Below, in pieces: positions 16,132 through 24,654 of a stretch of DNA of 64,000 nucleotides (position 1 is its first letter; each line of letters begins with the position of its first letter). The translations under genes and the position numbers were made by a program. Below the pieces are notes generated by a model that saw only the letters and a list, made by a program, of their open reading frames with translations, was not told where the DNA came from and made no database searches. The stretch lies in assembly GCF_017571465.1 (NCBI RefSeq), contig NZ_JAGETV010000006.1:62001-126000 (forward strand), given 5' to 3'. This DNA is from Thiomicrorhabdus marina (GTDB lineage Bacteria > Pseudomonadota > Gammaproteobacteria > Thiomicrospirales > Thiomicrospiraceae).

Positions 16132-17732
16132 TTTCGTTTAAATTTAAAGAAAAAATGCAGTTGGGTTTTACCTTGGTGGAAATTGCTATTGTATTAATGA
16201 TTGTTGGATTGCTTATTGGTGGAGGCGTTTCAACAATTGGAGCATATTTAGATAACGCAAGGCAAAACCATACCAAAAATAACCTTGAGTTAACAAAGAG
16301 AGCAACTCTCGATTTCGTGATGGTTAATTATCATATGCCTTGTCCTGACACGGATGGAGATGGTCGGGAGAATCGTGACGCAGACAATAAGGCCTGTAGT
16401 TCAGCGAAAGGAACAGTGCCTTATGTTGATATTGGTCGGTCATTGGCTGATTCTAGTGACGATTACGGAAATGTCTTCGCATATGGAGTGACTTTAGATG
16501 TCACTGATCAAGCTCAAATTGTCGCTGTAACAGGGATCGCGACTGATGAACTGTATGGTGAATTTGAGCCTAGCTATTTTGCTAATCAGGATGTGACATC
16601 GGAAGCAAATACAAATAAACCTAGTAATTATGAAATTCCAATTATTCTTCCCTTGTTTGGGTTAGATACTCCTCCAACTAGCCAGACACCTGCAACGGCA
16701 AATAAAAATTACGTAGTTTGTAAGAAAACGGCAGTGTCTTGTTCAAGCGCTTCTCCCGCAGTAGATATTGAAGTTGAAGATATTCCAGCTGTGATTGTTG
16801 CTTTTAATGAAAATGGCAACGGTATAACTCTATCCTCATGTAATGGTAGTAATTGGGGAGCTTTGGAAGAGGAAAATTGTAACGATGATCTCTATCTGTT
16901 AAAAAATTATTTTTCGGATGGTGTTTACGATGATCAAATGGTCACAATTTCAGCTTATGAAATTAAGCAGCAAGTACTTGATCGTCTTAATAGCTTCAAT
17001 TTAGAAAGTAAGGATGGTCCAAACTATGGAGGTTATGAGGTCATCTATTTACGAAATGTTGATAATGCAAATGATTTGAATGTTGGTAATGGTGAAGATA
17101 ACTCATTTTATATCGGAGCTAAGCAGGGTGAAGATGGAGAGATATTGGATGTAGATGGTGATGGGGTAGCGGATGAAGCAGGAGATTTGTCGGCTGTAGT
17201 CAACTTAAAAGATGGTGATGACCGGCTGTATTTGGAAGGCAGTGTCGTTACAGGAGGTAATGCCGACTTAGGTGATGGTGATGACCGGTTAACAGTGGAA
17301 GGTTCTATTATTGGAATTGTAACCATGGGAACGGGGTCTGATATTTCTATTATTCAGTCAGGTGTTTCTGGTACATTTGATGCCGGTGATGGGAATGATA
17401 CGATTGATATTTACGGAACTATTTCTGATGGTGCCGTGGTTTCTTCCGGAGGAAAGGATAACAAAGAAAGCGATAACGATACTCTGACTTTTCATGGTTC
17501 CGTAATGGACGGTGAAATTGATATGGGGGATGGTAATGATACGATGCGTTTTACAGCAAGTTCTGGCGAGTTAAGTTTTGGAGTTAATGCGATAATTGAT
17601 GGTGAGTCTGGTAACAACACCTTAGAGGTAGAAAATATGACTTTAGAAGAGTTTGAAACTCTGATAGGTGAAAGTGCATCGGATAATTCAGGTAAATTTA
17701 GAAACTTCAATGAAATTCAATTGAAAAACTAA
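16128..17732 (+). CDS. Type IV prepilin-like protein with RTX-like C-terminal repeats (C)
   Basis: The protein has 534 residues. The leader ends KMQLG^FTLVEIAIVLMIVGLL, a canonical prepilin signal with Glu at +5. Residues ~70-290 are homologous to B1/B2: MPCPDTDGDGREN, IPAVIVAFNENGNG, EEENCNDDLYLLKN and MVTISAYEIKQQ. From ~residue 300 it adds a domain absent from B1/B2 with repeated GDG[DN]D units (LKDGDDRLYLEG, DLGDGDDRLTVEG, DAGDGNDTIDIYG, DMGDGNDTMRF) and DVDGDGVAD, the nonapeptide pattern of calcium-binding RTX beta-rolls. A strong AAGGAGG site (16117-16123) precedes the start. A pilin with an RTX tail suggests a calcium-stabilised, surface-displayed tip or shaft element; this is inference. 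Confidence 0.75.
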   Translation: MISFKFKEKMQLGFTLVEIAIVLMIVGLLIGGGVSTIGAYLDNARQNHTKNNLELTKRATLDFVMVNYHMPCPDTDGDGRENRDADNKACSSAKGTVPYVDIGRSLADSSDDYGNVFAYGVTLDVTDQAQIVAVTGIATDELYGEFEPSYFANQDVTSEANTNKPSNYEIPIILPLFGLDTPPTSQTPATANKNYVVCKKTAVSCSSASPAVDIEVEDIPAVIVAFNENGNGITLSSCNGSNWGALEEENCNDDLYLLKNYFSDGVYDDQMVTISAYEIKQQVLDRLNSFNLESKDGPNYGGYEVIYLRNVDNANDLNVGNGEDNSFYIGAKQGEDGEILDVDGDGVADEAGDLSAVVNLKDGDDRLYLEGSVVTGGNADLGDGDDRLTVEGSIIGIVTMGTGSDISIIQSGVSGTFDAGDGNDTIDIYGTISDGAVVSSGGKDNKESDNDTLTFHGSVMDGEIDMGDGNDTMRFTASSGELSFGVNAIIDGESGNNTLEVENMTLEEFETLIGESASDNSGKFRNFNEIQLKN

Positions 17733-17840
17733 AAAGCTTATTCTTCGATTCCATAGGCCAAGCTATTAAATAGCTAGCAAGCTCAAAGTTTTAGGTTAAA
17801 CTACTTAGTTGTAAATATTTTAAAAATTTGGAGAATTCGT

Positions 17841-18464
17841 GTGAGCGAATCAATTAAAGTTTTATTAGTGGATGATGATCCAGCATTGCGCGGCATGGTA
17901 GCTTTTGCACTAGAGTCAGAAGGTTATGAAGTCGATGAAGCGGAATCGCAGGCGACGGCGAAAGCAGCCTTTGACAATTTTGAATATCCGATTGTGATTC
18001 TAGATATGGGGATGCCTCCACACGAACATACGACCAAAGAGGGCGTTGATGTTCTTAATTGGATCAGCATTTATCATCCAATGACGCTAGTCATTGTTTT
18101 GACTGGCCAGGATGCTCAGGCAACCTCTTATGAAGTGTTAAAAGAAGGCGCTTTTGACTTTCTTGAGAAGCCCATCAGTGAGTCTGCTTTGGTACTAGCC
18201 GTTAAGCGTGCAAGACTGTTCTTTCAGCAGAATCAAAAATTGCGTAGTGATGAAGGCATTCAAAAAATGCAGATTAATGCTCCAATGGGTGAAGGTGTTA
18301 AGCCTGTTCGTAATCAGGCGGAGGAAAAAATGCTTCGTCAGGTTCTGGCAGATACTAATTTTAATGTGCATGAATCTGCGCGACGTCTGGGACTTAAACG
18401 CGAAAACGTGTATTATCTAATCAAGAAATACAATATCGAGCGCCCTGAATACGAAGGGCAGTAA
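17841..18464 (+). CDS. Response regulator, receiver plus Fis-type HTH (PrsR-like, no AAA+ domain)
   Basis: The protein has 207 residues with a GTG start preceded by GGAG. The receiver domain (1-125) has the acidic pair in VLLVDDDPALRG, phospho-acceptor Asp in VILDMGMPP, Thr in VIVLTGQD and Lys in FLEKPIS. The insertion after the Asp (PPHEHTTKEGVDVL) resembles PrsR, the regulator of PEP-CTERM/exosortase loci. The C-terminus (EEKMLRQVLADTNFNVHESARRLGLKRENVYYLIKKY) is a Fis-type helix-turn-helix. PrsR and NtrC regulators have a sigma54-contacting AAA+ domain in between; it is missing here, so sigma54 activation is unlikely. The kinase follows 26 bp downstream. Confidence 0.85.
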   Translation: MSESIKVLLVDDDPALRGMVAFALESEGYEVDEAESQATAKAAFDNFEYPIVILDMGMPPHEHTTKEGVDVLNWISIYHPMTLVIVLTGQDAQATSYEVLKEGAFDFLEKPISESALVLAVKRARLFFQQNQKLRSDEGIQKMQINAPMGEGVKPVRNQAEEKMLRQVLADTNFNVHESARRLGLKRENVYYLIKKYNIERPEYEGQ

Positions 18465-18490
18465 ACCTTTCTATACATTGGGCGAAATTA

Positions 18491-19570
18491 GTGACTTCAG
18501 TCGAGATTGCAAGCGCGGTACTTGGTACCGCTATTCTCCTTTCCAGTGCCGTTCTTGGCCTTCTTTATATTCGCAAAATTCGTAATTTAAGTCTTGCCCT
18601 AAGTGAACTTCATTCCTTAAATCACAAGCTTGAACATGATTCGATTAATTTCTTTCGCAAAGCATGGCCAATTCTTAATTCCATCGGTGTGAGCCAATTG
18701 GCGGCAAAAATTCGATGGTTTGGTGAAGATAAGCAAATTCTTTTAGGTGAGTCTACTGAATGTAAGTGCACGCAGGAGTTTAAGCAGCTTGAGTACGGGC
18801 AGATGGCGTTTGATGTTATTTTACGCTTGCCTAAGAAAGTTCTGCGAGAAGGCTCAATGGAAAATTTAGTTCTACAGACCTTTTTCAATATTCTTGAACA
18901 AGACATGATTTTGAAAGAAGAACAAGTAACCTCCACGCAAAAGCGCTTGGAACGGTACCAAATGTTTGTCCAGCATGAAATTAAAAATATTGCCCAGTTT
19001 ATCAATTTACTCAGTACGCAGGTCGAGAGGATCGAAGAAGATAAGGATAAAATCCGCTTAGCAGATCGTCTTAAGAAGACTTTGCCGGCTATGGCTCAGC
19101 GCGCACAAAAAACGATTCAAACCATGAAAGACCCGAGCCTTTCTCAAGAAAAAGAAGCGACTTTTGATGTTAGTGAGGTTCTGAACGAAGTGGTGCATAT
19201 GTATGATTTGCCGTGTAAAGTTTTGGGTTCTGCGGAAGTGACTATGCGTCAAGAGCTTGTGCTTGAAATCTTTAAAAATGTATTGGGTAACTTCCGTGAT
19301 CATAATGTTGGTAATGATTTAACGGTTTATGTAGCGGACAATGCGCAGCCTAATATGGTTGAGATTCAAGTTCAAAACCGTAATATTCCAGGAGTGACGC
19401 TTCTTCCAGAACGTATGTTTGAACCCTTTTGGACAACAAGTGAAAGTGGTTTAGGTTTGGGACTGTTTCTCGCTCGTGAATTGTTGAAGCAGGTTTCAGG
19501 AGAAATTAAGTTTCAACAAGGCAGTCAACACTTTGGTTTCATACTGTCTCTTCCAAAAATGCAAGCTTAG
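18491..19570 (+). CDS. Sensor histidine kinase, PrsK-like, single membrane helix
   Basis: The protein has 359 residues with a GTG start. One hydrophobic helix (residues ~6-26) anchors it; there is no large periplasmic domain. A cytoplasmic sensory region (to ~150) precedes the H-box YQMFVQHEIKNIAQFINLL, then the ATPase domain with a weak N-box (EIFKNVLGNFRDHN) and a clear G-box GLGLGLFLARELLKQ. The HEIKN box and layout resemble PrsK, partner of PrsR. With the adjacent regulator it forms a complete pair lying between pilin genes, so pilin control is a reasonable guess. The signal sensed is unknown. Confidence 0.82.
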   Translation: MTSVEIASAVLGTAILLSSAVLGLLYIRKIRNLSLALSELHSLNHKLEHDSINFFRKAWPILNSIGVSQLAAKIRWFGEDKQILLGESTECKCTQEFKQLEYGQMAFDVILRLPKKVLREGSMENLVLQTFFNILEQDMILKEEQVTSTQKRLERYQMFVQHEIKNIAQFINLLSTQVERIEEDKDKIRLADRLKKTLPAMAQRAQKTIQTMKDPSLSQEKEATFDVSEVLNEVVHMYDLPCKVLGSAEVTMRQELVLEIFKNVLGNFRDHNVGNDLTVYVADNAQPNMVEIQVQNRNIPGVTLLPERMFEPFWTTSESGLGLGLFLARELLKQVSGEIKFQQGSQHFGFILSLPKMQA

Positions 19571-19602
19571 TTCGAATTTCTGTGGTTTTTTAAAAGAAAT
19601 TT

Positions 19603-19650
19603 ACCTGTTTAAGCGTCCAGTTCTATGATCAGATAAACAGGTGGTTTTTA
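19603..19650 (+). terminator. Long inverted repeat after the kinase, possible terminator
   Basis: ACCTGTTTA (19603-19611) and TAAACAGGT (19634-19642) are perfect inverted arms with a 22-nt loop, followed by GGTTTTTA. It could be a terminator or an operator. Confidence 0.5.
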
Positions 19651-19821
19651 GGTTTGTTATCTAGAATTAACTTTTGGCTACGGTCTAAGTAATAGTGCTT
19701 GTTTTAAATCGTTTGTTTATGTTTAATTGAATGTAAGTTTCTTGCCGAGATGCGTTTCGTTATTTTATTGGGTTGGTGTCAAAGCAAGGGAAATGCTTAT
19801 AAATTGAGTGAGGATTGGACA

Positions 19822-20409
19822 ATGGAATCATTGAAGATGAAAAGAAATGCCCAAAAGGGTTTTACACTTGTTGAAATCGCAATTGTATTGGTAATTATCG
19901 GTTTGCTACTCGGTGGTGTTCTAAAGGGGCAGGAAATGATTAACTCAGCAAAAATTAAAGCTGATACTGATGCACTGGTAGGGCTCCAGGCCGCAGCCTA
20001 TGCATATCGTGATAGAACAGGCTATTATCCTGGGGATGGTGATGCTACGAATGGTAAAGACGGGCAAATTAATTTTTCGACAGTTGTAGCTGGCACGGCT
20101 GCTTCAACAGATGGTTCTGATTTTTTCTATGATTTAGCACAACAAGGTTTTTTAAAGTCCGAAGATCCTTCTACAGAGTGGGGTGGAATTTTTGCAGCTG
20201 GTTACGTAGCAAGCGCTGCAAATGGATCTGGAACTATTACTGGAAAAAACCAAGTTTGTATTACTAATATTACAGACGAGGATGCAGAGTTAATTGCTAC
20301 TGGTATGGATTCTAAACTTGATGATGGTGATGGAACTACTGGCGTTGTAAGGTTTGATAATTATGGCTCAGGTACTAATGTTGATTTGGATATTTGTCTA
20401 GAGATCTAA
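19822..20409 (+). CDS. Type IV prepilin-like major-type pilin
   Basis: From the ATG at 19822 the protein has 195 residues; an ATG at 19750 would put 24 unlikely residues before the leader. The leader MESLKMKRNAQKG^FTLVEIAIVLVIIGLLLGG is a canonical prepilin signal with Glu at +5. The rest has the 'Q.a..aY.dRtGyyPGD' pattern (AAAYAYRDRTGYYPGDGDA) seen in pilin-like proteins of the GspH/PilA-like group, and only two Cys (residues ~150 and ~193), which may form the C-terminal disulfide loop. It has its own terminator and a long upstream spacer, so it is probably a separate transcript from the A-B-A-B-C operon. Confidence 0.82.
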   Translation: MESLKMKRNAQKGFTLVEIAIVLVIIGLLLGGVLKGQEMINSAKIKADTDALVGLQAAAYAYRDRTGYYPGDGDATNGKDGQINFSTVVAGTAASTDGSDFFYDLAQQGFLKSEDPSTEWGGIFAAGYVASAANGSGTITGKNQVCITNITDEDAELIATGMDSKLDDGDGTTGVVRFDNYGSGTNVDLDICLEI

Positions 20410-20435
20410 ATTTTGATTAAATCAAAATAACTCAG

Positions 20436-20458
20436 AACCCGCTTTGGCGGGTTTTTTA
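20436..20458 (+). terminator. Terminator after the solo pilin
   Basis: AACCCGC and GCGGGTT arms followed by T5; an additional palindrome ATTTTGATTAAATCAAAAT lies directly upstream (20410-20428). Confidence 0.85.
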
Positions 20459-20505
20459 TTGGCAATTAAAACCCCCTTCTAATTTTTAGTATTTCGCTTT
20501 CGCTG

Positions 20506-20514
20506 TGTTAAAAT
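20506..20514 (+). promoter_or_regulatory. Extended -10 promoter for miaB
   Basis: TGTTAAAAT fits TGnTATAAT with one mismatch; the ACGCGTCC just downstream is GC-rich. The -35 is unclear. Confidence 0.4.
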
Positions 20515-20606
20515 ACGCGTCCTTAATTTTTAGTGTAATTTCAATCACCTAGTTTGCATTTTTAGTAGCGAAATTAGGCGGCTGGCTAACTTACGAGAGT
20601 TTTTTC

Positions 20607-22031
20607 ATGGCGCACGCTTCTCAAACCGATACCCCTTTTGATGGCGGTCTTTATGTCATTACTTATGGCTGTCAGATGAATGAATATGATTCCGACAAGA
20701 TGGCAAGTCTATTGCAGAAGACTTACGGTCTTGAGTTGGTGGATAGTCCGGATGAGGCGGATGTTGTCTTGATGAACACCTGTTCAGTGCGTGAAAAAGC
20801 GCAAGAAAAAGTATTTTCTGAATTAGGTCGTTGGTCGAAGTGGAAGGCGAAAAAACCGAATCGTGTCATTGGGGTGGGCGGTTGTGTCGCTTCGCAAGAA
20901 GGGAATGTAATCCGTCAGCGAGCGCCGAGTGTTGATGTCATTTTCGGGCCACAAACCTTGCACCGTTTACCGGCAATGATTGATGAAGCCTTGCGTGTGC
21001 GTGGTGATGATTCCATCAAGAAGAAAAAAGCCGTTATCGACATTACCTTCCCTGAAATTGAGAAGTTTGATAATTTGCCGGAACCGGAAGTGAATGGTGT
21101 TTCAGCAATGGTTTCGGTGATGGAAGGTTGTTCTAAATACTGTACTTTCTGTGTGGTTCCATATACTCGTGGTGAAGAAGTTAGTCGCCCGTTCGCAGAT
21201 GTGATGCGAGAAATTGAAACCCTTGCGCAGCAAGGTGTGCGTGAAATCAACCTGCTTGGGCAAAACGTGAATGCCTACCGCGGAGAAATGGAAGACGGTG
21301 AGATTGCTGATTTAGCGGTATTGATTCATGCGATGCGTGAAATCGACGGTATCGACCGTATTCGTTACACTACGTCGCATCCGAATGAAATGACCCAGTC
21401 ATTGATTGATTGTTATGCCGAGGTACCGGAATTAGTTTCACATTTACACTTGCCGATTCAAACCGGATCGGATCGTGTTTTAGCGATGATGAAGCGTAAT
21501 CATATGGCGATTGAGTATAAATCGACGATTCGTAAAATTCGTGCTTTGCGACCAAATTTAAGCCTGTCGGGTGACTTTATTGTTGGTTTTCCTGGTGAGA
21601 CTTGTGATGATTTTAAAGAAACCTTAGCGCTGGTTGAAGAGTTGAATTATGACCGCTCTTTCAGCTTTATTTATTCTGCACGTCCAGGCACGCCGGCGGC
21701 GGCGTTCCCTGATGAGGAGACGATGGAAAAGAAAAAGCGTCGTCTCTATCACTTGCAAGAATTGCTGAACAAACAGACAGCGGAAATTTCCGAGTCGATG
21801 GTTGGTACAACGCAACGCATTCTGGTAGAGCGTCTGTCGCGTAATTCGTTCACTGAAATTGCCGGCCGTACCGAGAATAATCGAGTGGTAAATGTTGAAG
21901 GCTCGCCAGATTTAATCGGTCAGTTTATCGATGTCAAAATCACTGAAGCCTACACCAACTCGTTGAAAGGTGAGATTGTTGCTACCCCGGAAGCAGATAA
22001 ATACGAAACTCAACAATTTCATGCCTTGTAA
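20607..22031 (+). CDS. miaB: tRNA-2-methylthio-N6-isopentenyladenosine synthase MiaB
   Basis: MiaB methylthiolates i6A37 of tRNAs that read UNN codons. The protein has 474 residues. The N-terminal domain carries the three auxiliary-cluster cysteines ([34 protein letters not shown]), the radical-SAM domain has [17 protein letters not shown] (CxxxCxxC), and a TRAM domain closes the protein (residues ~400-465). It is upstream of phoH-ybeY as in most gammaproteobacteria. Confidence 0.98.
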   Translation: MAHASQTDTPFDGGLYVITYGCQMNEYDSDKMASLLQKTYGLELVDSPDEADVVLMNTCSVREKAQEKVFSELGRWSKWKAKKPNRVIGVGGCVASQEGNVIRQRAPSVDVIFGPQTLHRLPAMIDEALRVRGDDSIKKKKAVIDITFPEIEKFDNLPEPEVNGVSAMVSVMEGCSKYCTFCVVPYTRGEEVSRPFADVMREIETLAQQGVREINLLGQNVNAYRGEMEDGEIADLAVLIHAMREIDGIDRIRYTTSHPNEMTQSLIDCYAEVPELVSHLHLPIQTGSDRVLAMMKRNHMAIEYKSTIRKIRALRPNLSLSGDFIVGFPGETCDDFKETLALVEELNYDRSFSFIYSARPGTPAAAFPDEETMEKKKRRLYHLQELLNKQTAEISESMVGTTQRILVERLSRNSFTEIAGRTENNRVVNVEGSPDLIGQFIDVKITEAYTNSLKGEIVATPEADKYETQQFHAL

Positions 22032-22092
22032 ATTGATGTAAATACGTATTTAATAAATCCATAGCAAGTCGAATCCCGTTTTGCATGATTGA

Positions 22093-22117
22093 GCGCCCAG
22101 TTTTGGGCGTTGTTTAT
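22093..22117 (+). terminator. Terminator after miaB
   Basis: CGCCCA and TGGGCG arms with a short loop, followed by a T-rich tract. Confidence 0.65.
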
Positions 22118-22172
22118 TTCTACACGCTTTTTAAATTTATTTTTCTGAATTTCATTACCATGAGGTCGGTTT

Positions 22173-23177
22173 TTGACAGCACTGCACACCATTCAGTTTC
22201 AGCTTCAACCTGAAGACAACGAGCGCCTGCAAAATTTATGCGGTTGGCAAAATGAGCATCTTGCGCAGGTTGAATTACGCTTAGGCGTGGAAATTAATAA
22301 TCGTGGATTTCTCTTTGCCATTACCGGTTTGGCAGAGCGCGTGCATAAAGCGGAAGAAGTGCTTCGCGAGTTGTTCCAGATTACTGAAAAAGAGACCTTG
22401 GTGCCGGAAGCGGTCCATATGGTGTTACATGAACATGGGCACGACCATGCGCGAGCGGTTGGTGATGAGGTTTTGATTAAGACGCGCCGCAAAACCATTA
22501 AGACCCGTAATAAGAATCAAGGCGACTACATTGAGTCCATTCAGGAGCACGATGTCAATTTCGGCATTGGTCCGGCCGGTACCGGGAAAACCTATTTGGC
22601 GGTCGCTTGCGCGGTTGAAGCGCTAGAAAGCGAAAAAGTCCGTCGTATTATTTTGACACGCCCGGCAGTTGAAGCCGGTGAAAAACTTGGCTTCTTGCCG
22701 GGTGATTTAACGCAAAAAGTTGATCCATATTTACGTCCTCTGTTTGATGCTTTATTTGAAATGATGGGCTTTGAAACCGTCGAACGTTTGATGGAAAAGA
22801 ACGTAATTGAAGTGGCGCCTTTGGCTTTTATGCGTGGCCGAACGTTGAATGAATCCTTTATTATTCTCGACGAAGCGCAAAATACTACCACAGAGCAGAT
22901 GAAAATGTTTCTGACGCGGATTGGCTTTGGTTCGACTGCGGTGATTACTGGGGATATTACCCAGTGTGATTTACCACGACATCAGAAGTCCGGTTTGCGT
23001 CATGTAATTGAAGTGCTAGAAGGGGTAGAAGGTATTGGATTTACGTTCTATCAGACACAAGACGTTGTTCGTCATCGTCTGGTGCAGAAAATTGTGCATG
23101 CTTACGACCGTTATGACCGTAAGCAGAGTAAAGCCAAACAGCAGAAAGAAAATTCTTTAGCGAAATCACCGGAATGA
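22173..23177 (+). CDS. ybeZ: PhoH-family ATPase (YbeZ)
   Basis: This cytoplasmic P-loop NTPase of 334 residues is usually encoded next to YbeY and linked to rRNA processing and maturation. Motifs are [17 protein letters not shown] (Walker A, ~residue 130) and [16 protein letters not shown] (Walker B, ~225), with [19 protein letters not shown] after it. Start is TTG at 22173 with GAGG about 8 bp upstream; no better in-frame ATG fits the family N-terminus. Its stop overlaps the ybeY reading frame. Confidence 0.95.
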   Translation: MTALHTIQFQLQPEDNERLQNLCGWQNEHLAQVELRLGVEINNRGFLFAITGLAERVHKAEEVLRELFQITEKETLVPEAVHMVLHEHGHDHARAVGDEVLIKTRRKTIKTRNKNQGDYIESIQEHDVNFGIGPAGTGKTYLAVACAVEALESEKVRRIILTRPAVEAGEKLGFLPGDLTQKVDPYLRPLFDALFEMMGFETVERLMEKNVIEVAPLAFMRGRTLNESFIILDEAQNTTTEQMKMFLTRIGFGSTAVITGDITQCDLPRHQKSGLRHVIEVLEGVEGIGFTFYQTQDVVRHRLVQKIVHAYDRYDRKQSKAKQQKENSLAKSPE

Positions 23178-23188
23178 CGGAGGCGGTC

Positions 23189-23677
23189 ATGTTAGAAATA
23201 GATTTGCAGTGGGCGATTGACGAACAGCCTATGCCGACATTAGAGCAATGCCAACGTTGGGCGCAAGCTGCTCTGCAAAATGACAATGCCTATCAGGAAG
23301 TGGAAATGGTGGTGCGCATCGTTGATGAAAACGAAAGTCAGCAATTGAATCGTGATTATCGTGGTAAAGATAAACCAACCAATGTGTTGTCATTCCCATT
23401 TGAGCAGCCGCCTGGATTGTTGGAATTGGGTGAAGAACTGCCGTATTTAGGTGATTTAGTTGTCTGCGCACAAGTCGTTATTGATGAAGCAAAAGAGCAA
23501 AATAAATCATTGGAATCGCATTGGGCACATATGATTGTACATGGCACCTTGCATTTGCAGGGCTTTGACCATATAGAGGATGAAGAAGCGCATGAGATGG
23601 AAAGTCTCGAGTGCGAAATCATGCAGGATTTAGGGTATGAAAACCCTTATGCGCAAGACCAAAAGTCGTGCGTATAA
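23189..23677 (+). CDS. ybeY: Endoribonuclease YbeY
   Basis: YbeY is a zinc-dependent endoribonuclease needed for 16S rRNA 3'-end maturation and ribosome quality control. It has 162 residues from the ATG at 23189, chosen because GGAGG (23179-23183) is 5 bp upstream; the ATG at 23174, overlapping the phoH stop, would add five residues. Diagnostic features are [15 protein letters not shown] and the zinc site [11 protein letters not shown] with three histidines near the C-terminus. Confidence 0.96.
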   Translation: MLEIDLQWAIDEQPMPTLEQCQRWAQAALQNDNAYQEVEMVVRIVDENESQQLNRDYRGKDKPTNVLSFPFEQPPGLLELGEELPYLGDLVVCAQVVIDEAKEQNKSLESHWAHMIVHGTLHLQGFDHIEDEEAHEMESLECEIMQDLGYENPYAQDQKSCV

Positions 23678-23710
23678 AAGTAATTTTTTAATAAAAGGTG
23701 ACATTCATTA

Positions 23711-24577
23711 ATGAGTGACAGTAGTAGCGGCTCTTCGTGGTTAGGACGTCTGAGTAAAGTATTTTCGGATGAACCGGAGAGTCGAGAAGATTTAGTGGAA
23801 GGGATGCGAGATGCGCATCATCAGGGGATTATCGATGGAGATGCTCTAGCGATGATCCAAGGTGTTTTGGAAGTCTCAGAATCTCGCGTTCGCGATATTA
23901 TGATTCCACGTCCGCAGATTGAATTGATTGATGCGGAAGAAACGCTGGAAGAGATTCTGGATAAAATGCTGGAAAGCTCGCATTCGCGTTATCCGGTGAT
24001 TTTGGATACCAAAATCGTCGGTATTCTATTGGCGAAGGACGTTTTTCGTGCAGTGGTTAAAGGTGAGCTGGCGAGTAAGGATGACCTGAAATCCATTTAT
24101 CGTGAACCGAATTTCGTGCCGGAAAGTAAGCGTCTAAATGTTTTGCTGCGTGATTTTAAAGAGAGTCGTAATCACATGGCGTTAGTGGTCGATGAATACG
24201 GTGAATTAGCCGGATTGGTGACCATTGAAGATGTGATTGAGCAGATTGTCGGTGAAATTGAAGATGAGCATGATGAAGAAGAGAGTGCCAACATTCAGAA
24301 GCGTGCCGGTGAAATTTACTCGGTTAGTGCCTTAACCACTTTGGAAGAGTTTAATAAGTTCTTTCAGTTGGATTTGGACGAAGAGTTATCGGAAACTATT
24401 GGTGGTTTCTTAGCAATCCAGTTTGGTCATGTGCCAATGGTTGATGAAGAATTTGCTGTGAATGGGATAGTGATTCGCGTTACCAAGGCAAGCGAACGTC
24501 GTGTTGAAATGTTTGAAGTCCGCCCGGCTAAAGCCGAACAAGAAAGCGAAGACGATATTGTCCAACAGGCGGTTTGA
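23711..24577 (+). CDS. corC: CorC/HlyC-type CBS-domain protein
   Basis: The protein has 288 residues and is soluble. The N-terminal VLEVSESRVRDIMIPR precedes a CBS pair (residues ~65-190, with SRYPVI, VGILLAKDV, MALVVDEYGELAGLVTIEDV), and a C-terminal CorC_HlyC transporter-associated domain (~205-275, ETIGGFLAIQFGHVP). CorC is linked to Mg/Co efflux in enterobacteria, and the gene lies between ybeY and lnt as here. Proteins in this position lack the membrane DUF21 domain, as does this one. Confidence 0.93.
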   Translation: MSDSSSGSSWLGRLSKVFSDEPESREDLVEGMRDAHHQGIIDGDALAMIQGVLEVSESRVRDIMIPRPQIELIDAEETLEEILDKMLESSHSRYPVILDTKIVGILLAKDVFRAVVKGELASKDDLKSIYREPNFVPESKRLNVLLRDFKESRNHMALVVDEYGELAGLVTIEDVIEQIVGEIEDEHDEEESANIQKRAGEIYSVSALTTLEEFNKFFQLDLDEELSETIGGFLAIQFGHVPMVDEEFAVNGIVIRVTKASERRVEMFEVRPAKAEQESEDDIVQQAV

Positions 24578-24600
24578 TTACCGAGCTGGTTCGTGTCGAA

Positions 24601-24632
24601 AACGGTCAGATAATCTCTGGCCGTTTTTTTTG
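24601..24632 (+). terminator. Terminator between corC and lnt
   Basis: AACGGTCAGA and TCTGGCCGTT form a stem, with T7 after it. It splits what is usually one operon. Confidence 0.8.
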
Positions 24633-24654
24633 AAATTCAGAAAAGAGAGATACA

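Noticed and set aside
12311-17732. Prophage or transposon origin of the pilin block
   Set aside because: No integrase, transposase, terminal repeats or attachment sites are visible at its borders.
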